Shown here piece by piece: positions 27,562 through 35,583 of a DNA stretch of 64,000 bases. The stretch is from an uncultured Aeriscardovia sp. (GTDB lineage: Bacteria > Actinomycetota > Actinomycetes > Actinomycetales > Bifidobacteriaceae), in the NCBI GenBank assembly GCA_903789525.1, contig CAIFER010000001.1, forward strand, positions 806,001 through 870,000. Direction: 5' to 3'. Every line of letters starts with the position of its first letter. Within the stretch, counting starts at the first letter, position 1. Under the pieces are notes generated by a model. It worked only from the letters and a program-made list of their open reading frames with translations, had not been told where the DNA came from and made no database searches. Position numbers and translations under genes: made by a program.

Positions 27562-29193
27562 TCACCAGTTGAGAATCTTGGTGAGGTTGACGCCACTCTT
27601 CTTCAGATCTCCGTTGAAGCGGTCGTAAATCTTCTGCTCAATACGAACCTGCTCACCGATCTTATTCTGGTTGAGCTTCTTTACGTAATTGTCCCAACCT
27701 TTTTCAACGCCACCTTTAGTAACCCATGTTGCAAATGAGCTCATCGCATACTGCGTAATACCAGTGGCGTTCTTATTCATTGTGTTGGTCTCATCAGTCG
27801 TTTGTGGCATATTCGAATAAAGGACATCAGTATTAAAGTTGACGTTCTTAAAATCGTTGTTATAAACGTGATCGACTGGCTGAACTTCTGTCTGTTCCGG
27901 CGGCAAATTGAGCTTCATGCTATTGTCGATCCAGGCTGGAGCACGATCACCCAACGAGTTTTCAAATTGCCAATCAGAAGCATTCTTCGTCTTATCGGCT
28001 GGCGGAAGAATGGTGTAATCGTTCTGCCCATTCTTCTTAACGCACGTGCCAAACGAGCCGAAACGAGTTTGAACAGACATATCAGGGCTATAAAGATCGT
28101 CAACAAGCTTCAGAGCTGCAGCCTTGTTTGCCACCTTCGCTGAAATAACCACCTTATCGGGGTTATAGGCACCTCCATCGCCGGTATACGACCACACAGG
28201 TTTGACAGTTTGAGTTGCGCTATATTTCAGAGACGGAACAGTGACGTACTGCTTGCCTAATTCCGAGCCGAAGATATCAGACGGAGTCCACATGATTGTT
28301 GCGCCAACACGAGCCGTTTTGCCGTCACCTTTCGCGGTTGCCTCGTACTTCGACCAATCATGAGTAAATGCCTCACTTGAGATAAGGTTTTCACTCCACA
28401 TGCGATGCAGCCACTGGATAAGCTGGCGATAACGCGTATCGGTGAAGTAAGTTTTCACTTTTCCGTTCTGAACATACAGGCCGTATGCGCTACTCGGAAC
28501 GACGATACCGAAACTGGAGAGGAAGACATTCGGCTCAAAGAGACCAAATCCGTCTGTATTTGGCGAGTTGAAATCAAATGGAATCTCATCATGCTTGCCA
28601 TTTCCATTCGGATCTTGCGTCTTGAACGCTTTCATATCCGCTTCAAACTCGTCCCACGTCGTAGGAACTTTCAGACCTAGCTTGTCAAGCCATACCTTAT
28701 TAATGAAAAGATGATTTGATGTGCGCGCATTAAGCGGACGTGCTACAGACGGAGTTCCTAGGATTTTGCCATCTGTTGTCATTGAAATTGTCTTCGAATA
28801 CGGATCAGCCTTAAACATCTTGGAGACGTTTGGCATGTTCTTCAGCTCAGGCTTGAGATCAAGGAACATGCTCCCGTACTGGCTCATGTCTCCGGAACCG
28901 AAGCCATTAATAGTCACATCTGGGACCTCGCCAGCAGCAAGAGAGGCCTTCTTCTGATTATTCCATGCATCGTCTGTAGCCTCTTGCCACTTGATAACGC
29001 ACTTGCACTTGGCGGCAAGCTGCTTAGCCCATGGCAATGTTGAAATCTTTTGTGTACGGGCATCCTTCACAACCATCACCGTGACGACAGGTTTGCCATT
29101 CTGCATAGCTGAGCTAGATCCGCATCCAGCAAGCGCCATACCAATAGCGCAGATAGCTGCACCTGCCACCTGCCAACGAACGAAATGTTTCAT
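27562..29193 (-). CDS. solute-binding lipoprotein of the isomaltooligosaccharide ABC importer
   Basis: A 543-residue extracellular binding protein of the long LplA/YtcQ type. The signal sequence MKHFVRWQVAGAAICAIGMA ends in a lipobox LAGC, so it is lipid-anchored. The EF-hand-like loop DPNGNGKHDEIPF (about 200-212) suggests a structural calcium ion, as in other large CUT1 binding proteins. AAGGAGG lies 7 bases before the start at 29193, one of the best ribosome sites in the window, fitting the need for excess binding protein. First gene of the operon. Substrate is inferred from neighbours: products of the GH49 dextranase. Confidence 0.9.
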   Translation of the reverse strand: MKHFVRWQVAGAAICAIGMALAGCGSSSAMQNGKPVVTVMVVKDARTQKISTLPWAKQLAAKCKCVIKWQEATDDAWNNQKKASLAAGEVPDVTINGFGSGDMSQYGSMFLDLKPELKNMPNVSKMFKADPYSKTISMTTDGKILGTPSVARPLNARTSNHLFINKVWLDKLGLKVPTTWDEFEADMKAFKTQDPNGNGKHDEIPFDFNSPNTDGFGLFEPNVFLSSFGIVVPSSAYGLYVQNGKVKTYFTDTRYRQLIQWLHRMWSENLISSEAFTHDWSKYEATAKGDGKTARVGATIMWTPSDIFGSELGKQYVTVPSLKYSATQTVKPVWSYTGDGGAYNPDKVVISAKVANKAAALKLVDDLYSPDMSVQTRFGSFGTCVKKNGQNDYTILPPADKTKNASDWQFENSLGDRAPAWIDNSMKLNLPPEQTEVQPVDHVYNNDFKNVNFNTDVLYSNMPQTTDETNTMNKNATGITQYAMSSFATWVTKGGVEKGWDNYVKKLNQNKIGEQVRIEQKIYDRFNGDLKKSGVNLTKILNW

Positions 29194-29264
29194 TGGAATC
29201 TTCCTCCTTGAAAATCCTCCATGAATCATTCGGAAATCCGGCGAAAGAATGATCTTCTGGATTT

Positions 29265-29314
29265 CTTACGAAAAATGTAACACAAACGCAAGATTTACGC
29301 AAATTTACGTTTTA
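29265..29314 (-). promoter_or_regulatory. promoter and operator of the importer operon
   Basis: On the minus strand TTGCGT (-35) and TAAGAA (-10) are 17 bases apart. Immediately upstream, 29292-29314 holds two TTTACG half-sites and the near-palindrome ACGCAAATTTACGT. The same half-site followed by TTTT recurs before the GH49 gene. This is the best candidate site for the LacI regulator encoded from 29457. Confidence 0.5.
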
Positions 29315-29456
29315 TGATCTGTTTTGTTACGCTAGTGAGTAATTGGCAATAGCTTCTGAATAGTTCGAGTTTGCTAACCGGCGAAAGAAAAGATGCCGAT
29401 ATGCAATACGATTATTGGAAAGATGAATCCAACAAAGAACAAGGAATTGAGGCCTC

Positions 29457-30476
29457 ATGACGGCGAGTCTGGTAAATGTTGCTAAGAAGATCGGCGTAAG
29501 TCCCGCAACGGTTTCGCGAGCAATTAACAACAAGCCCGGCGTTTCTGCTAAAACCCGCCAGACCGTACTTGAAACGATCAAACAACTAGGAATTCAGCTC
29601 ACTTCAAATACAACTGGATGTCGTCTCGTAGCTCTCGTTACTCCGGATCTGTCAAATCCGATCTTTCCCACATTCGTCACAACGATCACCACCCTCCTTG
29701 CGCAGGAACAAGAGCTCCCTGTGCTCTGTGTGTATACGCTCGGCGGTCAAACAGAAGAAACATATCTGAAAATGGTCACGCAATTCCCTCTTGATGGAGT
29801 GATTTTCCTCGCTGGGCATTATGACAACGCTCGCATGGATCACACGATTTATCAGCCACTTGTAGACCGTAACATTCCTCTCGCTTTTCTCAATGCCTCA
29901 TCTCATGATCAGCCGGGATTTTATGCGGAAACAAATGATTCACAGGCAACAGAAATGGCTCTCAAACATCTCTGTGATCTTGGCCATCGCAAAATAGGGC
30001 TTTTAATGGGAGATCGTGCACACTATCCAACAATGACGAAATACCACTCTGCTCTCGCTTACTTTAAAAAAGAGGGCATTGTTCACCCCTCATTACTGAC
30101 ACAATGGACAACCTATGGAATTGGCTCAGGACAACTTGCAGCACAAGAGCTCATCGCAAACGGTGCTACGGCTATTTTGTGCGCGAATGATCAGCTAGCT
30201 ATTGGAGCGCTCCATGCTGCTCATGCTATGGGTAAATCTGTCCCTCAAGATCTTTCTGTCATCGGATATGATGATTCTCCTCTCCTGACAGATGTGACAC
30301 CGGCTCTCACGACCGTCAGACAGCCAGTATCAATGCTGAGTCAAGCCCTTGTTCATGGTTTAAGGTTGCTCAGAGAACGTATGCCGTCCGGAAGTAGAAA
30401 GGACGTAGTTACTTATACACCTGAGCTCATTGTGCGAGAATCAACCGGTCCCGCTCCGCGATCTCAAAAACAATAG
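29457..30476 (+). CDS. LacI-family regulator of the dextran locus
   Basis: A 339-residue regulator. The helix-turn-helix VNVAKKIGVSPATVSRAINN (residues 6-25) is followed by the hinge helix region and a periplasmic-binding-protein-like sugar-sensing domain ending with the typical VIGYDDSPLLTDVTPALTTVRQP. GAGG lies upstream of ATG 29457. It sits between the importer operon (divergent) and the GH49 gene (same direction, 174 bases on), and both promoters carry matching TTTACG-type sites. The inducer is expected to be an isomaltooligosaccharide. Confidence 0.9.
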   Translation: MTASLVNVAKKIGVSPATVSRAINNKPGVSAKTRQTVLETIKQLGIQLTSNTTGCRLVALVTPDLSNPIFPTFVTTITTLLAQEQELPVLCVYTLGGQTEETYLKMVTQFPLDGVIFLAGHYDNARMDHTIYQPLVDRNIPLAFLNASSHDQPGFYAETNDSQATEMALKHLCDLGHRKIGLLMGDRAHYPTMTKYHSALAYFKKEGIVHPSLLTQWTTYGIGSGQLAAQELIANGATAILCANDQLAIGALHAAHAMGKSVPQDLSVIGYDDSPLLTDVTPALTTVRQPVSMLSQALVHGLRLLRERMPSGSRKDVVTYTPELIVRESTGPAPRSQKQ

Positions 30477-30507
30477 ATGCAATAAAACAACGTCCGAATT
30501 GATAAGC

Positions 30508-30580
30508 GTAAATTTACATCACATTAAACGAATATTTACGTTTTTATTTCGTTGAACTATCCTTGATATATCCGTATTGA
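30508..30580 (+). promoter_or_regulatory. operators and promoter of the GH49 dextranase gene
   Basis: The perfect palindrome GTAAATTTAC (30508-30517) and the related site ACGAATATTTACGT (30528-30541) precede TTGAAC (30552-30557) and TATTGA (30575-30580), which are 17 bases apart. The operator-promoter arrangement mirrors that of the importer operon. Confidence 0.5.
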
Positions 30581-30639
30581 AGCTACCTCTCAGAGACGAG
30601 AAACAATAACTTCAGTCGCTATGCGGATATATTTCAAGG
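30561..30639 (+). repeat. inverted repeat whose right arm contains part of the ribosome site
   Basis: CCTTGATATATCCG (30561-30574) pairs with CGGATATATTTCAAGG (30624-30639) apart from a 2-base bulge. An inner pair, TGAAG (30578-30582) with CTTCA (30610-30614), extends it. The right arm runs into the AAGGAGG ribosome site of the GH49 gene. If transcription began upstream of 30561 the stem could hide that site; from the promoter at 30552-30580 only the right arm would be transcribed. Confidence 0.45.
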
Positions 30640-30649
30640 AGGAAATATC

Positions 30650-33600
30650 ATGGACTCAATAAAGCGCTTGAGGCGTATCAGCCATATAGTTGCTGCCTCA
30701 GCAGCTATTCTGTCTTTGTTCTCATTCATTAACCCTGTTTGTGCTGAACAGGCTCCTTCCAGCGAGAACTCTTCAACTACAAGCGTTCACACTGCAGATA
30801 CGGCATTTTTAAAGACGTGGTGGCAAAACAATGGAGTGAAGAATCCTACCGGTCCTATTCAGGATGATGAAGTACGAGAGTCGCCATTCTATACAACACA
30901 AGTTTCTACGGCATCTGACTCCACCAATTCTCCAAGCGGCAATCGATATGATTCATTCACGTACATGAGTATTCCGCGTAATGGCTCAATTAAAGAAGGG
31001 TATTCAGATCAGGACGGTGCTGAATTCGCTTCTAGCAGTGGTCAAAATATGTCATGGAGCACTTTTGAGTATTCAAAAGATTCATGGATCTACATTCATT
31101 TGACTGATGGGACGAGGACTATCTCTTCTGCCTCGAACGTTCATATTCGACCATCAAAAGATCTTTTTCCAATTCGCCTTGTTAATCGCAACACAGTAGC
31201 GATCAGAGTACCATACTCGCCGCATGGGCAACGATTCTCTGTAGAGTTCGATTCTGAACAGATGAACGTCTACAACACTATGGAAGGCGTCTCTGGATCT
31301 TTGACTACTCACCCCTCATCTCAAGCTCGTTTAATTGACAAAGAACCGCAGCATGCATTGTTAATCTTTGCAGAACCTCTCTTAACAAGGACAGCAGCTG
31401 CTCAATTGATTCCTTCTCCAAATTCAGGCAAAATATATTATCCTCCGGAGGGAAAAGTCACCGGACTGTCAACAGTGGATGCAGATATCATTTATTTCAA
31501 ACCTGGAACTTATTGGATGACTAGTTCATCCCATGCACGTCTCCCTAAACGCGTCCGCTGGGTTTACCTTGCACCTGGAGCATATGTGAAGGGTGCACTC
31601 CAATTCATGGGTAATACTCAGTCGTCCTACAAGGTAACAGGTTATGGAATTCTTTCTGGAGAACAATATCCATATGAGTCTGACACATCTAACGGTTATC
31701 ACCATATAGCCGCAGGAAAAAGCGATTGCTATGCTTCTTGTGTCATGATGTTGCGTTTCTCTTCTTCAAATGAGCAACAGCATCTTGACCTTCAGGGAAT
31801 CACCGTGGCGAATCCGCCATATCATTCTTTCGTCGTGTACGGAAATGAAAACACATTTTCTATGACAGTGAAGGATTACCAACAAGTCGGAGCATGGTAT
31901 TGGCAAACAGATGGAATCGAACCATACTCCGGGAGCACCGTCGATGATACATTCTTCCATTCCAATGATGACGTGCTGAAGTTATATCACTCAAATGTCT
32001 CCATCAACAACACAGTTGTATGGAAAGACGAAAACGGTCCAGTGATCCAGTGGGGCTGGTCACCGAGAGAAGTATCTAATGTTTCTGTCACTCACACCGA
32101 TGTAATTCATAATCGTATGTATTGGAAAGACGAGAAATATAACACTTGTGTCATCAACTCCGCTTCGAGTTATCTCAATATGAGTGCAACAGACACAGCT
32201 GATACCACGAAGAAGTATCAAAACCTGACTATCACTGATACGAACGTTGAGGGAATGGTTAACTGTGCCCTTAGAATTTATGCACTTCAAAACATGGAGA
32301 ACATCAAAATAGATGGACTTCACATTGACGCATGGAATAAACTCGATATTCCCTCCCAATACAGTAGATTTACTGCATTAACAGATAAAAACGGAAAGAA
32401 AGTTTCTATCGGACGCATACGCAACAATAAAGGACTTCTTCTGCACAACTACACTATCGGTTCAGAACCTATCCTGAAAGCAGGAGATAATTGGGCTTCT
32501 TCAGAATTAGGTAGGCTCAATTTCGATGGCAGTCTTTGGGACAACTGGGATGCAACTGCCGACGGTCAATCTCATGAGGCGGCACCAAAACTCAATCTCA
32601 CAGGGATCACCGACCATAAAACTTCAACAACTCGTAAAATTGCAGTATCAGGATCTACCTCTGGAGTGCGACTCACTGTCAGTGTCAACAATCATCCTTC
32701 AATCGACGAAAAGATCAAAAACGGCATATTCCGTATAGTTATCCCACTGCCTGAACTGAGCAATTCAATAAGAATTGTATCTCTTTCACGGAGCGGTTCA
32801 ATGACTGTTAAAAGATTTACCGTTTACTCGTACGGGACAAAAATTGGATCTCTGACAGACCCCAAAGGTGACGATAATGGTCCCGGCGATTACACCTACC
32901 CTACTGATGGTGCTTTCTCGAAAGGAAGCTTCGACCTGACAGGCATGGACGTCTACACAGATGGATCAAAGGTACGTTTTGTCACATCCGTTGCGGGGCC
33001 CATTTCGAATCCATGGGGAGGGAATGGGATGAGCACACAGAGGCTCAACATATATCTCAAAAAGTCTCATTCCGCATCTCAAACGGCACAAACTACAGCG
33101 CTACTCCCCGGAACAAATACTTTTGCTGCTGGTGCATGGTACCGAGCAATCGTTGCCGATGGAAGAAATGATGGATCACAGTACGCTACTGGAGTATACA
33201 ATCCGACGTTAAAAAGAATTGCATCTGCAAGTCTGACTGTTCTTCCAGAAGGAAAAATCATTGTCTCTGTGCCCCAGGAATCTCTCAAACCCTTGGATAT
33301 TCGAGACTGTGACTACCAAGTTTCTCTATTTAGTAGTAGCGAGGATACTGAAGGCGTTGGAAACGTGCGTCCAGTTTTCAGCAGTGATTGTTGGAATGGG
33401 AAGGAAGGATGCCCTAGCTTCATCCATCAGTTCAGGTTCGGTGGCGGTAAAGGTCATGTTCTTGACCATTCCCCTTACGATAGCGATACAACCGATACCA
33501 ATGCAATCGACATCATCTCTGGTTCGGTTAGTCAAGCCGATGCTCTGAGCCTGCAGCATTCTCGAGCGATAGTCCCTTATGTTCCATTAACTCTCGTCCC

Positions 33601-33841
33601 TGCTGATTCTTCCAACGCCAAATCGCATAACAATCCAGCAAGGGCCACATACCCAACTGAGAAATCTTTTGCTCAGAAAGTTAAAGGTCGGCATTCTGCC
33701 AGCGGCACACAGCTCCGACAGAATTTACCTGCAACAGGAATGAAAGTAGTTGGAATTATGGGCAGTATTATCTTTATGCTTTTAGGAATCGCTAGTATTT
33801 CATTGATAACACACCACAAAAGAACAATTACCGATTATTGA
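30650..33841 (+). CDS. cell-wall-anchored GH49 dextranase with glucodextranase-like C-terminal module
   Basis: A 1063-residue secreted enzyme that should cut alpha-1,6 links in dextran at the cell surface. Signal peptide 1-32 (ends PVCA). A beta-sandwich of about 150-270 leads to the parallel beta-helix of GH49, with WYWQTDGIEPYSG (Asp421), HSNDDVLKLYHS (Asp440, Asp441) and GPVIQWGWSPRE, the acidic residues expected for catalysis. A further module from about 735 to 930 (DPKGDDNGPGDYTYPTDGAF, later NPWGGNGMS) resembles the C-terminal domain of glucodextranases. LPATG at 1026-1030, a hydrophobic helix and HHKR form a sortase signal. AAGGAGG lies 7 bases before the start. The combination of GH49, glucodextranase-like module and wall anchor is unusual. 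Confidence 0.9.
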   Translation: MDSIKRLRRISHIVAASAAILSLFSFINPVCAEQAPSSENSSTTSVHTADTAFLKTWWQNNGVKNPTGPIQDDEVRESPFYTTQVSTASDSTNSPSGNRYDSFTYMSIPRNGSIKEGYSDQDGAEFASSSGQNMSWSTFEYSKDSWIYIHLTDGTRTISSASNVHIRPSKDLFPIRLVNRNTVAIRVPYSPHGQRFSVEFDSEQMNVYNTMEGVSGSLTTHPSSQARLIDKEPQHALLIFAEPLLTRTAAAQLIPSPNSGKIYYPPEGKVTGLSTVDADIIYFKPGTYWMTSSSHARLPKRVRWVYLAPGAYVKGALQFMGNTQSSYKVTGYGILSGEQYPYESDTSNGYHHIAAGKSDCYASCVMMLRFSSSNEQQHLDLQGITVANPPYHSFVVYGNENTFSMTVKDYQQVGAWYWQTDGIEPYSGSTVDDTFFHSNDDVLKLYHSNVSINNTVVWKDENGPVIQWGWSPREVSNVSVTHTDVIHNRMYWKDEKYNTCVINSASSYLNMSATDTADTTKKYQNLTITDTNVEGMVNCALRIYALQNMENIKIDGLHIDAWNKLDIPSQYSRFTALTDKNGKKVSIGRIRNNKGLLLHNYTIGSEPILKAGDNWASSELGRLNFDGSLWDNWDATADGQSHEAAPKLNLTGITDHKTSTTRKIAVSGSTSGVRLTVSVNNHPSIDEKIKNGIFRIVIPLPELSNSIRIVSLSRSGSMTVKRFTVYSYGTKIGSLTDPKGDDNGPGDYTYPTDGAFSKGSFDLTGMDVYTDGSKVRFVTSVAGPISNPWGGNGMSTQRLNIYLKKSHSASQTAQTTALLPGTNTFAAGAWYRAIVADGRNDGSQYATGVYNPTLKRIASASLTVLPEGKIIVSVPQESLKPLDIRDCDYQVSLFSSSEDTEGVGNVRPVFSSDCWNGKEGCPSFIHQFRFGGGKGHVLDHSPYDSDTTDTNAIDIISGSVSQADALSLQHSRAIVPYVPLTLVPADSSNAKSHNNPARATYPTEKSFAQKVKGRHSASGTQLRQNLPATGMKVVGIMGSIIFMLLGIASISLITHHKRTITDY

Positions 33842-33901
33842 ATTAAAAGGTCGACGATGACTCCTTTAGACTGATATAGCCTAAATAATCGCATTTATCA
33901 G

Positions 33902-34020
33902 GCGGAAAGAGATCTCAACCACTCGACATTCTCATTGAGAATATGTTAATGCCATAAGCAATTCGTTTATGATCGTTATCCACACGCTCAAGAGAACTGT
34001 ACTCGTTGATCTCTTTCCGC
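33902..34020. repeat. 119-bp element bounded by perfect 13-bp inverted repeats
   Basis: GCGGAAAGAGATC (33902-33914) and its exact complement (34008-34020) enclose 93 bases that contain another near-palindrome, ATTCTCATTGAGAAT (33928-33942). It lies between the convergent GH49 and symporter genes. No T-run follows either arm. It could be a bidirectional transcript end, a structured RNA or a small MITE-like insertion; no clear target-site duplication is seen. Confidence 0.5.
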
Positions 34021-34057
34021 TTTAGTGTCTATTACGTGTCGCAAAAATGCTCTTATA

Positions 34058-35518
34058 TCACGCCTTCTTGGCGGACTTCAGCACGCCGTTGATCTTCCGT
34101 TCGTTGTAGAACGCGAAGATAATTCCGCCGGCCAAGCACAGCACCGCGTCCACGCCAGCTGCCAGACGATAGCCACCGCCTGTTGCCACTGCCACCGTCG
34201 ACAGCGCGGTGAAGAGCAGCATTGCGAGCGACTGACCGAGCTTCATCGTAAACGTACGAGCCGCGTAGAACATCCCCTGACGGTCTTGGCCGGTCGTCAC
34301 CGAGCTAGCGACAGCAATATCAGCGACAACAGTCTGCGGCAGAATTCCGAAGACAGCCATCGGGAACGCGCACACAACAGCAAGGATCACGCCTTGCACG
34401 AGCGACGGAACACCCGGGAAGCCGATCACAGCGGTAAACACGTAAGCGAGCGTAAACACAGCAAAGCCGATGAGCATGAGGTTCTTCTTAGAGAACACGC
34501 GCGCCAAATGGTTGACGAGCGGGTAACACGCCACTGAGCACGCGGTCATGAGCACGAACAGGAGCGTCGAATCAGACTCCGGCAGCTTGAGCAGGCTCGT
34601 CACGAAGAACGGCAAACCCGTCTGGAAGCTTGTAATGGCAATCCAGTAGACGATATCGGACAGAACGAATGTGCGGAACTGACCGTCGGCGAACGTCTGA
34701 CCGAGCGAGCGCATCGCCGTCTCCTGCGTCGGCTTGGAATCAACGTAATCGCGCTCGTTGATCGTCCAGACCGGAACCTCCATGCAGACGAAGGCGATCA
34801 CGGCGAACAGCGCAAATGTCAAACGAATAGCCGGGACGCGTCCCATCACGCCTGCGAGCGGAGTCCAAATAACCGGTCCAGCGTAAGCGATCGCAGTGCC
34901 AGCGATGAAAGTGAAGGAAATCGCGGTCGAAATGCTCAACTGCTGGCCCTGGCTGTGACCGAGTTCAGCGATGAGCGCGTTGTACGGCGTGCAGTAGAAC
35001 GAGAGCGCCACGTAATAGGCGAAAACGAGGATCCACAGGACGATCACGTTAATCCAGCTCGTCTTGTTGACCGGCGAGAAGAAGACGAGCAGGGTGACAG
35101 CCGCCAGAGGTGCTGCTGCCCACTTGAGGAACGGGAAACGGCGGCCAGCCTTCGCAGTCGATCGATCGGAAAGAGAGGCGACAGCCGGGTCGACGAAAGC
35201 ATCGAGCAGACGTGCGGAAGCGGTGATCGCGCCGATAACGGTCATGAATCCGAGAATCACAAGCCCTTGCGGAACAAAGACGGTCTGACCGGATTTGATA
35301 GCGGATTGGTCCGGCTGATAGAAGTAAACGAGCCAGTTGGAGATGATGCCGGACAGGAGCGCCCAGCCGAACTGTCCAACGGCGAACGCCCAGATCTTAC
35401 CTTTCGACAGGTCTTTGACTGTGTGAGTGGGGTGTGCTGTCTGGGATTGGTTTTCTGTTTCGTGATTTCCTGTTGCGTGTGGGCTCATCGTCGAGCCATT
35501 GTGTGACGTCTGTTCCAT
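34058..35518 (-). CDS. GPH-family sugar:cation symporter (MFS)
   Basis: A 486-residue transporter with 12 predicted helices and a His/Asn/Thr-rich 35-residue N-terminal tail. The GPH hallmarks are VGQFGWALLSGIISNWLVYFY, LDAFVDPAVASLSDRSTAKAGRRFPFLKW and FYCTPYNALIAELGHS. Bifidobacterial relatives carry oligosaccharides such as galactosides. AAGGA lies upstream of the start. It follows the class C sortase gene by 65 bases but shares no function with it. The GH36 alpha-galactosidase gene lies 4.4 kb away; a link is possible but not shown. Confidence 0.9.
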   Translation of the reverse strand: MEQTSHNGSTMSPHATGNHETENQSQTAHPTHTVKDLSKGKIWAFAVGQFGWALLSGIISNWLVYFYQPDQSAIKSGQTVFVPQGLVILGFMTVIGAITASARLLDAFVDPAVASLSDRSTAKAGRRFPFLKWAAAPLAAVTLLVFFSPVNKTSWINVIVLWILVFAYYVALSFYCTPYNALIAELGHSQGQQLSISTAISFTFIAGTAIAYAGPVIWTPLAGVMGRVPAIRLTFALFAVIAFVCMEVPVWTINERDYVDSKPTQETAMRSLGQTFADGQFRTFVLSDIVYWIAITSFQTGLPFFVTSLLKLPESDSTLLFVLMTACSVACYPLVNHLARVFSKKNLMLIGFAVFTLAYVFTAVIGFPGVPSLVQGVILAVVCAFPMAVFGILPQTVVADIAVASSVTTGQDRQGMFYAARTFTMKLGQSLAMLLFTALSTVAVATGGGYRLAAGVDAVLCLAGGIIFAFYNERKINGVLKSAKKA

Positions 35519-35583
35519 ACGTCCTTTTTACCTCAAGGTCTGCGCGTTACATAAGTCACACGGGGGAAACCACGAGGAAAACC

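Noticed and set aside
33902-34020. Ordinary rho-independent terminator
   Set aside because: The 93-base interior is too long for a terminator loop and no T-run follows either arm.
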